Part shown: in pieces, positions 22,413-36,600 of the stretch
Position numbering within the stretch: position 1 is the stretch's first letter
How the letters are laid out: every line of letters starts with the position of its first letter
Source: Nemertoderma westbladi
Taxonomy: Eukaryota > Xenacoelomorpha > Nemertodermatida > Nemertodermatidae
Assembly (NCBI GenBank): GCA_032718475.1
Contig: JAUCBJ010006209.1
Span: forward strand, 1-41,193
Reading direction: 5' to 3'
DNA: 41,193 nucleotides
Translations under genes and position numbers: made by a program
The notes under the pieces: generated by a model
What the model was told of the DNA's origin: nothing
The model's input: the letters and a program-made list of their open reading frames with translations, nothing else
Database searches by the model: none

Positions 22413-24864
22413 GTATGTAGTTTTCAAACCGGCGGTTTTTATGAAATGTAAAAATGGTGGTCTTATATTCAAACTGTCGGTTCTTGTTAATAAACACGTG
22501 CGTAGTTTTCAAACCGGCGGTTTTTATGAAATGTAAAAATGGTGGTCTTATATTCAAACTGTCGGTTCTTGTTAATAAACACGTATGTAGTTTTCAAACC
22601 GGCGGTTTTTATGAAATGTAAAAACGGTGGTCTTATATTCAAACTGTCGGTTCTTGTTAATAAACACGTATGTAGTTTTCAAACCGGCGGTTTTTATGAT
22701 ATGTAAAAACGGTGGTCTTATATTCAAACTGTCGGTTCTTGTTAATAAACACGTATGTAGTTTTCAAACCGGCGGTTTTTATGAAATGTAAAAATGGTGG
22801 TCTTATATTCAAACTGTCGGTTCTTGTTAATAAACACGTGCGTAGTTTTCAAACCGGCGGTTTTTTGAAATGTAAAAATGGTGGTCTTATATTCAAACTG
22901 TCGGTTCTTGTTAATAAACACGTATGTAGTTTTCAAACCGGCGGTTTTTATGAAATGTAAAAATGGTGGTCTTATATTCAAACTGTCGGTTCTTGTTAAT
23001 AAACACGTATGTAGTTTTCAAACCGGCGGTTTTTTGAAATGTAAAAATGGTGGTCTTATATTCAAACTGTCGGTTCTTGTTAATAAACACGTATGTAGTT
23101 TTCAAACCGGCGGTTTTTTGAAATGTAAAAATGGTGGTCTTATATTCAAACTGTCGGTTCTTGTTAATAAACACGTGCGTAGTTTTCAAACCGGCGGTTT
23201 TTATGAAATGTAAAAATGGTGGTCTTATATTCAAACTGTCGGTTCTTGTTAATAAACACGTATGTAGTTTTCAAACCGGCGGTTTTTTGAAATGTAAAAA
23301 TGGTGGTCTTATATTCAAACTGTCGGTTCTTGTTAATAAACACGTGCGTAGTTTTCAAACCGGCGGTTTTTATGAAATGTAAAAATGGTGGTCTTATATT
23401 CAAACTGTCGGTTCTTGTTAATAAACACGTATGTAGTTTTCAAACCGGCGGTTTTTATGAAATGTAAAAATGGTGGTCTTATATTCAAACTGTCGGTTCT
23501 TGTTAATAAACACGTAAACCGGCGGTTTTTATGAAATGTAAAAATGGTGGTCTTATATTCAAACTGTCGGTTCTTGTTAATAAACACGTATGTAGTTTTC
23601 AAACCGGCGGTTTTTATGAAATGTAAAAATGGTGGTCTTATATTCAAACTGTCGGTTCTTGTTAATAAACACGTAAACCGGCGGTTTTTATGAAATGTAA
23701 AAATGGTGGTCTTATATTCAAACTGTCGGTTCTTGTTAATAAACACGTAAACCGGCGGTTTTTATGAAATGTAAAAATGGTGGTCTTATATTCAAACTGT
23801 CGGTTCTTGTTAATAAACACGTGCGTAGTTTTCAAACCGGCGTTTTTTATGAAATGTAAAAATGGTGGTCTTATATTCAAACTGTCGGTTCTTGTTAATA
23901 AACACGTGCGTAGTTTTCAAACCGGCGGTTTTTATGAAATGTAAAAATGGTGGTCTTATATTCAAACTGTCGGTTCTTGTTAATAAACACGTGCGTAGTT
24001 TTCAAACCGGCGGTTTTTATGAAATTTAAAAATGGTGGTCTTATATTCAAACTGTCGGTTCTTGTTAATAAACACGTACGTAGTTTTCAAACCGGCGGTT
24101 TTTATGAAATGTAAAAATGGTGGTCTTATATTCAAACTGTCGGTTCTTGTTAATAAACACGTATGTAGTTTTCAAACCGGCGGTTTTTATGAAATGTAAA
24201 AATGGTGGTCTTATATTCAAACTGTCGGTTCTTGTTAATAAACACGTGCGTAGTTTTCAAACCGGCGGTTTTTATGAAATTTAAAAATGGTGGTCTTATA
24301 TTCAAACTGTCGGTTCTTGTTAATAAACACGTACGTAGTTTTCAAACCGGCGGTTTTTATGAAATGTAAAAATGGTGGTCTTATATTCAAACTGTCGGTT
24401 CTTGTTAATAAACACGTATGTAGTTTTCAAACCGGCGGTTTTTATGAAATGTAAAAATGGTGGTCTTATATTCAAACTGTCGGTTCTTGTTAATAAACAC
24501 GTATGTAGTTTTCAAACCGGCGGTTTTTATGAAATGTAAAAATGGTGGTCTTATATTCAAACTGTCGGTTCTTGTTAATAAACACGTGCGTAGTTTTCAA
24601 ACCGGCGGTTTTTATGAAATTTAAAAATGGTGGTCTTATATTCAAACTGTCGGTTCTTGTTAATAAACACGTATGTAGTTTTCAAACCGGCGGTTTTTAT
24701 GAAATGTAAAAATGGTGGTCTTATATTCAAACTGTCGGTTCTTGTTAATAAACACGTATGTAGTTTTCAAACCGGCGGTTTTTATGAAATGTAAAAATGG
24801 TGGTCTTATATTCAAACTGTCGGTTCTTGTTAATAAACACGTGCGTAGTTTTCAAACCGGCGGT
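22413..24864 (+). repeat. 85-bp satellite, right block (about 29 units)
   Basis: Same unit as the left block, but almost uniformly of the GAAATGTAAAAATGG type. Local variants are shared by neighbours: TTTTTTGAAATG lacking two bases (22860-23290), a deletion joining ACACGTA directly to AACCGGCGG (23515-23755), and GAAATTTAAAAA (24020-24620). The block stops mid-unit at CCGGCGGT and switches directly to the 39-bp satellite. Confidence 0.95.
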
Positions 24865-25279
24865 ACTGCCAGTTTATCACAGAACCACGGATTTACAATA
24901 ATGACTGCCAGTTTATCACAGAACCACAGATTTACAATAATGACTGCCAGTTTATCATAAAACCACAGATTTACAATAATGACTGCCAGTTTATCACAGA
25001 ACCACAGATTTACAATAATGACTGCCAGTATATCACAGAACCACAGATATAGAACCGCAGATTTACAATAATGACTGCCAGTTTATCACAGAACCACAGA
25101 TTTACAATAATGACTGCCAGTTTATCACAGAACCACAGATTTACAATAATGACTGCCAGTTTATCATAAAACCACAGATTTACAATAATGACTGCCAGTT
25201 TATCACAGAACCACAGATTTACAATAATGACTGCCAGTTTATCACAGAAACACAGATTTACAATAATAACTGCCAGTTT
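24865..25279 (+). repeat. 39-bp satellite, short block (about 10 units)
   Basis: The unit is ACTGCCAGTTTATCACAG followed by AACCACAGATTTACAATAAT and G. The two halves resemble each other (ACTGCCAGTTTA against ACCACAGATTTA), so the unit looks like a diverged dimer. Near 25030-25060 there is an irregular copy (CAGTATATCACAGAACCACA then GATATAGAACCGCAG), found again at about 29290. Confidence 0.93.
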
Positions 25280-25869
25280 GTATATGTAAATATAAAAAGT
25301 AAATATATATAATCAAAACATAATTTTCAATTATTAATTAAACTTGGTTAAAATTAATTAATTTATATAAATTAATTGAAATGAATTATCTAATATGGCT
25401 GAAAAGAAGACAAATGATATTAAAATTAATAATCAAAACACTGTTTTGTTGATCATCAACTAAAATTAATTAGGATATCCATAAATCTAAATGAATTAAA
25501 TATTTACCTATATACTTAGCCGTAGAGTATTGTATGCATTGGCCATAGGCCGTAAGCGTAGGGTAGGATGTAGGGATTAGATAAGGTAGGCTTTCACCCC
25601 CCTCCCCCCATATCTCCATGTTGTAACTTTGAGCTTCATGTGTGCCCTGAATGTCCTGTGCTCCTAACCAAACATTATTTTCAGATAACCACAGGTTTAT
25701 AAGTTTTTTTGCTCTTTATAACCACAGGTTAGTACGTTTTAACCTTGGGTTTTTTAAAGCCTCAGTTTATTAAAATTACCGCCAGTTTTCTCAAATAAAA
25801 CCGCCAGTTGACTGTTAATTAAACGGCGGTTTCGTAAAAACTGGTTTATTTGGTTGCCGTTTTTTTTAC
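25280..25869 (+). repeat. 590-bp segment, first copy
   Basis: This non-tandem sequence runs from GTATATGTAAATATAAAAAG to GGTTGCCGTTTTTTTTAC and is repeated at 29391-29983 with only one 3-bp difference that I can see. It includes GGCCATAGGCCGTAAGCG, a CCCCCCTCCCCCC tract and the inner part of the right subterminal motif field. Confidence 0.95.
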
Positions 25870-28800
25870 ACACACAGATTTACAATAATGACTGCCAGTT
25901 TATCACAGAACCACAGATTTACTATAATGACTTCCAGTTTATCACAGAAGCACAGATTTACAATAATAACTGCCAGTTTATCACAGAACCACAGATTTAC
26001 AATAATAACTGCCAGTTTATCACAGAACCACAGATTTACAATAATAACTGCCAGTTTATCAAAGAACCACAGATTTACAATAATGACTGCCAGTTTATCA
26101 CAGAACCACAGATTTACTATAATGACTGCCAGTTTATCACAGAACCACAGATTTACTATAATGACTGCCAGTTTATCACAGAAGCACAGATTTACAATAA
26201 TAACTGCCACTTTATCACAGAACCACAGATTTACAATAATGACTGCCAGTTTATCACAGAACCACAGATTTACAATAATAACTGCCAGTTTATCAAAGAA
26301 CCACAGATTTACAATAATGACTGCCAGTTTATCACAGAACCACAGATTTACTATAATGACTGCCAGTTTATCACAGAAGCACAGATTTACAATAATAACT
26401 GCCAGTTTATCACAGAACCGCAGATTTACAATAATATAACTGCCAGTTTATCACAGAAGCACAGATTTACAATAATAACTGCCAGTTTATCACAGAACCA
26501 CAGATTTACAATAATGACTGCCAGTTTATCAAAGAACCACAGATTTACAATAATGACTGCCAGTTTATCACAGAACCACAGATTTACTATAATGACTGCC
26601 AGTTTATCACAGAAGCACAGATTTACAATAATAACTGCCAGTTTATCAAAGAACCACAGATTTACAATAATGACTGCCAGTTTATCACAGAACCACAGAT
26701 TTACTATAATGACTGCCAGTTTATCACAGAAGCACAGATTTACAATAATAACTGCCAGTTTATCACAGAACCGCAGATTTACAATAATATAACTGCCAGT
26801 TTATCACAGAAGCACAGATTTACAATAATAACTGCCAGTTTATCACAGAACCACAGATTTACAATAATGACTGCCAGTTTATCACAGAACCACAGATTTA
26901 CAATAATAACTGCCAGTTTATCAAAGAACCACAGATTTACAATAATGACTGCCAGTTTATCACAGAACCACAGATTTACTATAATGACTGCCAGTTTATC
27001 ACAGAAGCACAGATTTACAATAATAACTGCCAGTTTATCACAGAACCGCAGATTTACAATAATATAACTGCCAGTTTATCACAGAAGCACAGATTTACAA
27101 TAATAACTGCCAGTTTATCACACAACCGCAGATTTACAATAATATAACTGCCAGTTTATCACAGAAGCACAGATTTACAATAATAACTGCCAGTTGATCA
27201 CAGAAGCACAGATTTACAATAATAACTTCCAGTTTATCACAGAACCCCATATTTACAATAATGACTGCCAGTTTATCAAAGAACCACAGATTTACAATAA
27301 TAACTGCCAGTTTATCAAAGAACCACAGATTTACAATAATAACTGCCAGTTTATCACAGAAGCACAGATTTACAATAATAACTGCCAGTTTATCACAGAA
27401 CCACAGATTTACATTAATAACTGCCAGTTTATCAAAGAACCACAGATTTACAATAATGACTGCCAGTTTATCACAGAAGCACAGATTTACAATAATAACT
27501 GCCAGTTTATCACAGAACGACAGATTTACAATATTGACTGCCAGTTTATCACAGAACCACAGATTTACTATAATGACTGCCAGTTTATCACAGCACAGAT
27601 TTACAATAATAACTGCCAGTTTATCACAGAACCGCAGATTTACAATAATGACTGCCAGTTTATCACAGAACCACAGATTTACTATAATGACTGCCAGTTT
27701 ATCACAGAAGCACAGATTTACAATAATAACTGCCAGTTTATCACAGAACGACAGATTTACAATAATGACTGCCAGTTTATCACAGAACCACGGATTTACA
27801 ATAATGACTGCCAGTTTATCACAGAACCACAGATTTACAATAATGACTGCCAGTTTATCACAGAACCACAGATTTACTATAATGACTGCCAGTTTATCAC
27901 AGCACAGATTTACAATAATAACTGCCAGTTTATCACAGAACCGCAGATTTACAATAATGACTGCCAGTTTATCACAGAACCACAGATTTACAATAATAAC
28001 TGCCAGTTTATCAAAGAACCACAGATTTACAATAATGACTGCCAGTTTATCACAGAACCACAGATTTACTATAATGACTTCCAGTTTATCACAGAAGCAC
28101 AGATTTACAATAATAACTGCCAGTTTATCACAGAACCACAGATTTACAATAATAACTGCCATTTATCACAGAACCACAGATTTACAATAATAACTGCCAG
28201 TTTATCAAAGAACCACAGATTTACAATAATGACTGCCAGTTTATCACAGAACCACAGATTTACTATAATGACTGCCAGTTTATCACAGAAGCACAGATTT
28301 ACAATAATAACTGCCAGTTTATCACAGAACCGCAGATTTACAATAATGACTGCCAGTTTATCACAGAACCACAGATTTACTATAATGACTGCCAGTTTAT
28401 CACAGAAGCACAGATTTACAATAATAACTGCCAGTTTATCAAAGAACCACAGATTTACAATAATGACTGCCAGTTTATCACAGAACCACAGATTTACTAT
28501 AATGACTGCCAGTTTATCACAGAAGCACAGATTTACAATAATAACTGCCAGTTTATCACAGAACCGCAGATTTACAATAATGACTGCCAGTTTATCACAG
28601 AACCACAGATTTACTATAATGACTGCCAGTTTATCACAGAAGCACAGATTTACAATAATAACTGCCAGTTTATCACAGAACGACAGATTTACAATAATGA
28701 CTGCCAGTTTATCACAGAACCACGGATTTACAATAATGACTGCCAGTTTATCACAGAACCACAGATTTACAATAATGACTGCCAGTTTATCAAAGAACCA

Positions 28801-29390
28801 CAGATTTACTATAATGACTGCCAGTTTATCACAGCACAGATTTACAATAATAACTGCCAGTTTATCACAGAACCGCAGATTTACAATAATGACTGCCAGT
28901 TTATCACAGAACGACAGATTTACAATAATGACTGCCAGTTTATCACAGAACCACGGATTTACAATAATGACTGCCAGTTTATCACAGAAGCACAGATTTA
29001 CATTAATAACTGCCAGTTTATCACAGAACCACAGATTTACAATAATGACTGCCAGTTTATCACAGAACCACAGATTTACAATAATGACTGCCAGTTTATC
29101 ATAAAACCACAGATTTACAATAATGACTGCCAGTTTATCACAGAACCACAGATTTACAATAATGACTGCCAGTTTATCATAAAACCACAGATTTACAATA
29201 ATGACTGCCAGTTTATCACAGAACCACAGATTTACAATAATGACTGCCAGTTTATCATAAAACCACAGATTTACAATAATGACTGCCAGTATATCACAGA
29301 ACCACAGATATAGAACCGCAGATTTGCAATAATAACTGCCAGTTTATCACAGAACCACACACAGATTTACAAACTAATAACTGCCAGTTT
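25870..29390 (+). repeat. 39-bp satellite, long block (about 90 units)
   Basis: Same 39-bp unit. Variants at fixed positions (CCACAG, GCACAG, CCGCAG or CGACAG; ACAATAATG, ACTATAATG or ACAATAATA; TCACAG or TCAAAG) recur in ordered sets of about 3-6 units, i.e. higher-order repeats. Some units end ATAATATAACTG (2 extra bases) or lack AGA. Because 39 is a multiple of 3, long open frames on both strands (up to 636 codons) arise by default and are not genes. Confidence 0.95.
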
Positions 29391-29983
29391 GTATATGTAA
29401 ATATAAAAAGTAAATATATATAATCAAAACATAATTTTCAATTATTAATTAATAAACTTGGTTAAAATTAATTAATTTATATAAATTAATTGAAATGAAT
29501 TATCTAATATGGCTGAAAAGAAGACAAATGATATTAAAATTAATAATCAAAACACTGTTTTGTTGATCATCAACTAAAATTAATTAGGATATCCATAAAT
29601 CTAAATGAATTAAATATTTACCTATATACTTAGCCGTAGAGTATTGTATGCATTGGCCATAGGCCGTAAGCGTAGGGTAGGATGTAGGGATTAGATAAGG
29701 TAGGCTTTCACCCCCCTCCCCCCATATCTCCATGTTGTAACTTTGAGCTTCATGTGTGCCCTGAATGTCCTGTGCTCCTAACCAAACATTATTTTCAGAT
29801 AACCACAGGTTTATAAGTTTTTTTGCTCTTTATAACCACAGGTTAGTACGTTTTAACCTTGGGTTTTTTAAAGCCTCAGTTTATTAAAATTACCGCCAGT
29901 TTTCTCAAATAAAACCGCCAGTTGACTGTTAATTAAACGGCGGTTTCGTAAAAACTGGTTTATTTGGTTGCCGTTTTTTTTAC
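29391..29983 (+). repeat. 590-bp segment, second copy
   Basis: Near-identical to 25280-25869, with one 3-bp insertion (TAATTAATAAAC instead of TAATTAAAC). Unlike the first copy, it continues into the element's right subterminal region and TIR, so this is the original position and the first copy is the duplicate. Confidence 0.95.
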
Positions 29984-30358
29984 CTGTGGTTTTTTGAGAA
30001 AACCGGCAGTTTTAAATAGTTGAAACGCCAGTTACCAGCAGTAAACCATAGGTTAATAAATGCCGATTAAATATTCGACCGGGAATTTGCGTTAAACCAG
30101 AACCTGAGGTTACAGAAACCGGCAGTTCCTTGCGATATAAAATACCAGAGGTTTTACAACGCATTTTTAGGTTCTAAACAACTGGGGGTTATGGAACCGC
30201 CGGTTTTACGAGATATAATCAACCCCCGGTTTGCACAACTGCCAGTTCTTGGCAATGTTTATTTACCGCCGGTTTGTAAAAACAACCTGCGGTGGTTTTC
30301 GTGGCAAAACAACCCCAGGTAGTTCTTGCAAACCGGCAGTTTTTTAACAAAATACCAC
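29984..30358. repeat. Right subterminal motif field of the giant element
   Basis: Irregularly spaced short variants of ACCGCCAGTT, AACCGGCAGTTTT, AACCATAGGTT, ACCTGAGGTT, AACCGCCGGTTT and CAACTGCCAGTTCTT occur every 15-30 bases on both strands. These are unit-like words without tandem order, adjacent to the TIR, as expected of transposase-binding or similar subterminal sites (inference). Confidence 0.7.
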
Positions 30359-30935
30359 CACTTACTTTTTTCAGTGTAGTTACAACAGCTGATTACTAGT
30401 ATAAAATTAATCTGTAACATGTGCTATCGAGTCTCGTTTATTGTTTTGGTTAGAATAATACCGGTCCGTCACTATATAACTTGCACCCTTCTCGATGAAC
30501 CATGAACAGTACCAGCCTGCTGTGGATGGGGGGGGGGGGGGTCAGTGGAATTCGGGTCCTAGGCTGACGGAACGAAACGATACTGTAGTACTTTAATAAT
30601 TTCAATTAGGGAAGAATATTAATTGAATTAACTGAATCATTTCAATGTTTTTGTTCAAACATTTAAACAATTTCACAAGGGGGGTCGGGGTTTATCAGGA
30701 AACTTTAAAAAGCAAGCTGAAATTACTTAATTTGAGTTATTATGTTAATTACTATGATATTTACATTATTCATATTCATACATCAGAAAAACTTATTATT
30801 TTAATTCGAATTTCAACAACATAAGTTCCGGATTGGCTCCGGGTTAATTTGCCCGGAGCCGGAACCAGAGCCGGAGCAAGAAAATTGCCCCGGAGCTCCG
30901 GATTTCCGGAGCTCTGTCGCATACCTAGTGTTTAC

Positions 30936-31105
30936 TCTAACTGTGTTTTCAGAATGTGTATAAACTGGCAAAATAGAAGGAGGTTCCGGTATTAAATTGT
31001 AAGAGTTAAAATTGAAAATGTATTAATTTCCGATATTGAATTCAATGTAAAATATCTAGTTAATAATGAAATTGACAAAACACAAAGTACTTCAAAGGAC
31101 AAAAT
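30936..31105. other. Unique intronic spacer
   Basis: About 170 bp between the hAT-like element and the far edge of the minisatellite. Nothing recognisable apart from isolated CCGGTA words at its right edge. Confidence 0.5.
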
Positions 31106-33405
<2,300 letters not shown>

Positions 33406-33447
33406 CTAAACGGTAAATAAAGTTACTTTATTTATAGTTTATTTTTA

Positions 33448-34011
<564 letters not shown>

Positions 34012-34204
34012 CTATAGATAAAACAACAATGTAAAAGCAATCAACATAACGCAATCTTCCTATAAAGAAATAATTAAACTTTATAGCCAAAAAAAAAAAA
34101 CATTTCAAAAAAATATAGCAAAATTACATCTGACTCACTGTTTAAACTTCGGGATCCCGAGATTCTTAGTAGGTCAGTAGGTAGGGCCTAGGCCTATTTC
34201 TTAC

Positions 34205-34498
34205 CTTGAGAGACAGGAAGTCATCAATCCCCAAACGTGATCGTTTCAACCTTAGGAACTGCGTTTCTTTCTCCGCATGCTCCTGTCTACGTTGCTCTTT
34301 TTCCTTATCTGTCAGTTTATCTTCCTCCATTCGGTGCTCCAGTTTCGATATTCTCTTCTGCCGCTCATCGTGTTGTATTGCAAGATTCGTGTAGTAATTC
34401 TCGAGGGCAGCTTTTGTCCGCGCGACTTTGTCCAACGAATATGTAGTTATATTTACATTGGAATCAGATGGACTGGTTTGCCCAGTTGGAGCCGTCAT
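34205..34498 (-). CDS. STK38: NDR-family Ser/Thr kinase (STK38/STK38L), exon 1
   Basis: This exon encodes residues 1-98. It contains the NDR N-terminal regulatory region, TKAALENYYTNLAIQHDERQ, and a basic/acidic helical stretch through KETQFLRLKRSRLGIDDF, which binds MOB co-activators in this family. NDR kinases are AGC kinases of Hippo-like signalling that control morphogenesis, centrosomes and the cell cycle. The ATG at 34498 is followed by a divergent ser/thr-rich leader (TAPTGQTSPSDSNVN). The exon ends in phase 0 at AAG with donor GTAAGA. Whether it is STK38 or STK38L cannot be decided, since invertebrates usually have one pro-orthologue. Confidence 0.93.
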
Positions 34499-35157
34499 TT
34501 TGTTTCCTAATGCCAGAATGTTCAGCAACCAACAAATGACAAATGATGAAGCAGACAGGACAGACAGAGACAACACTACTGCACTACACAAGTAAAACCG
34601 TTTTTTTAGCCTAGGCCACCCTATACCAGTACAGCAGTATGCTGCTATGCCTATGACATATGAATATGATGCCTCTCGCATTTGTGCCTGTTTGCGCAAT
34701 TGATTGATTGATATTTTTTTCCAGATTAACAGATTAACAATATTAAACAATTTACATATTAAACACTAAAATACTGAAATAAGGAACTGGTAAATAATAT
34801 ATAATAGTGTATAGAGTACGTGTAGTTACTACTGTATTTAATTAATTAAGTCAATCCACAATGCCCGTACACGTAAAAGCGATACCGGCGAATGTGACAC
34901 TCCGAATAATAAAATCCAGTTCGGCCAGGCAGCCAGGGCCAGGCTGGAATTACTTACAACCCAACTGATTTTCTAAATGCTGAAATGACGCCGCAGTCTG
35001 GCAGTTACGCGGAGGGCCATATACTGGTATTTGGTCCGCGGACCAAATCCTTTTTCGAGGGGTCTGGGGGTGGCAATGTTATTACAACTTCTGACCTTAC
35101 AGCAAAGACTACCTGCTTGTACACTTACTGTAATTAATCTCGTCCACATCTAACTCT
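34499..35157. other. 5' flank of the NDR kinase gene
   Basis: It would hold the kinase promoter and 5' UTR on the - strand. No TATA or other core element is convincing. Sequence near 34900-35060 is somewhat GC-richer. No other gene is recognised. Confidence 0.4.
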
Positions 35158-36600
35158 CAGGACCTGTAATTAATGATGAAATCCCAGCGGAGGTATGGAA
35201 AACAGGAGTGCTAAACAGACCATTATTGAATGTTTGCAACCAGATGTTAAAAGGAGAAAAGCCATCACCAATTTGGACTAAAGGTCAACTAAAGCCTCTC
35301 CCCAAGAAAGGAGACCTTGGTATACCAACAAACTACCGTGGGATCTGTCTGCTTGTTGTAGCTGCCAAAATATACAATAAAATGATTCTATATACTGTAG
35401 GATTAGGCCTCACATAGAGAAACTACTGCGTAAGAGCTAAAACGGATTACAACCAAGTAGATCAACAATAGCTCAGATACTTGCACTACGGAGACTGATT
35501 GAAGAAATTAAGTGAAAGAATCTCCCCGCAGTCATGACTTTTCTGGACTTCAAGAAGGCATTCGACTTCAACCACAGAGGTAAAATGCTTGAAATCCTAA
35601 GAGCTTATGGAATACCAGAAGTAATTGTTGGTGGCATTGGATTGTTATATTGTGACACAGAAGCGCAGGTACTCTCACCAGATTACTATTTGTAATTGTG
35701 CTGGATTACGCAATGAGGACGGCCACAAAGGGTGAAGATCTGTGATTCACACTTCAAGAACGCAGAAGTAGTAGATATCCGGCAACTACAGTCACATACA
35801 CCGACTTTGCGGATGACATCGCCTTGCTCTCTAATACCCAAGCAGATGCACAGTTTCTACTAAATAAAATGGAGAGGGCTGCTAAGGAGGTTGGATTGCA
35901 TATAAATGCTACCAAGACCGAATTCATGACTTTTGATGTAGATGGAAACTTGACAACCATTGATAATAATCAACTAAGGAAGGTCGACGACTTCCAGTAC
36001 CTTGGATCATGGATAGAGAGTAGCAAAAAGGACATAGAAGTTAGGAAAGCAAAGGCTTGGGCAGCTTTATCAAAAATGGATACCATCTGGAAATCAGATC
36101 TCTCCAGGCACATGAAGACTAAAGTTCTGTCGAGCCACAGTGGAAAGTGTATTTTTATACGGGGGTGAGACCTGGACACTGACTAAATTACTTGAACAAC
36201 GAATTGATAGTTGCTACACAAAACTACTGTACTACGGGCAGCCAACATCAGCTGGAGACAACACATGACAAACGTTGAGCTTTATGGTACAATACCACCT
36301 GTATCAACCACCCTCCGTGAACGCAGATTAAGATTCAGTGGGCACTGCTGGCGAAGTAAAGACGAGGTCATACCAGATCTACTTTTCTGGCAACCAACTC
36401 GTGGAAAGCGTAGTCGTGGACGAACGGCCATAACATATATAGATCAACTTGAAAGGGATACTGAATTGGCAGAAACGAAATTGCGACAACTATGGAGAAT
36501 CGGGAAGCCTGGAAGGATCTCATTTCCACTGTCCGAGTTCGCTCGACCTACAGTAGTAGTAGTATTCGCATGGGGGTAAACTGCAGAGTGAAAATATAAC
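35158..36600 (+). pseudogene. Non-LTR retrotransposon reverse-transcriptase relic
   Basis: In order on the + strand, with several frameshifts and stops: DEIPAEVWKTGVL, then LKPLPKKGD and NYRGICLL, TFLDFKKAFDFNHRGKML, the catalytic FADDIALLSNTQ, a GLHINATKTEFM segment, FQYLGSWIESSKKDIEVRKA, then the C-terminal NVELYGTIPPVSTTLRERRL, RFSGHCWRSKDE, RGKRSRGRTAITYIDQLERD and a frameshifted EAWKDLISTVRVRS. The 3' end reaches (AGT)n repeats near 36550. The endonuclease half is absent (5' truncation). The clade is not assigned. It could be the same family as the endonuclease fragment at 4.1-4.6 kb. Confidence 0.9.

Larger units (their letters stand above)
17732..30376. mobile_element. Giant non-autonomous TA-flanked TIR element filled with satellites
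   Basis: Perfect 18-bp TIRs CACTGAAAAAAGTAAGTG (17732-17749) and its complement (30359-30376) are flanked by TA on both sides. The 12.6 kb interior has no transposase or other recognisable gene. It consists of a left subterminal region rich in (A)CYGGYGGTT-like words, an 85-bp satellite (interrupted by a younger 2.4 kb element), a 39-bp satellite, and a right subterminal region (29984-30358) with over 20 variants such as ACCGCCAGTT, ACCGGCAGTT, AACCACAGGTT and AACCTGAGGTT. TA duplication would fit several superfamilies, and I do not assign one. Confidence 0.8.
17246..30927. mobile_element. hAT-like element (outer shell of the nest) in kinase intron 3
   Basis: The left end is TAGGGATGCGACAGAGCT. 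The right end, reversed, is TAGGTATGCGACAGAGCT (17 of 18 match). The flanks are GTGCTTAC (17238-17245) and GTGTTTAC (30928-30935), an 8-bp target duplication with one change. The 8-bp duplication and the TAGGGATGC-type terminus fit the hAT superfamily. Both ends are followed by many CCGGAGC/GCTCCGG words. Without the insertion at 17732-30376 the element is only about 1 kb, with no transposase, so it is non-autonomous. It also holds fragments of the TATTGTTTTGGTTAG repeat (17430-17560 and 30385-30460) and a G run at 30528-30541. Confidence 0.8.

Noticed and set aside
18280-24960. Open frames of 60-140 codons in the 85-bp satellite
   Set aside because: They are translations of the same tandem unit in rotating frames and occur on both strands, with no coding signature.
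25854-29104. Very long open frames (up to 636 codons, both strands) in the 39-bp satellite
   Set aside because: The unit length is a multiple of three and contains no stop in several frames, so open frames arise automatically. The peptides only repeat one 13-residue unit, and frame shifts occur at units with odd length.
17990-29390. CRISPR-like repeat arrays
   Set aside because: The arrays are contiguous tandem units without unique spacers, in a eukaryotic intron. No cas-like genes are present.
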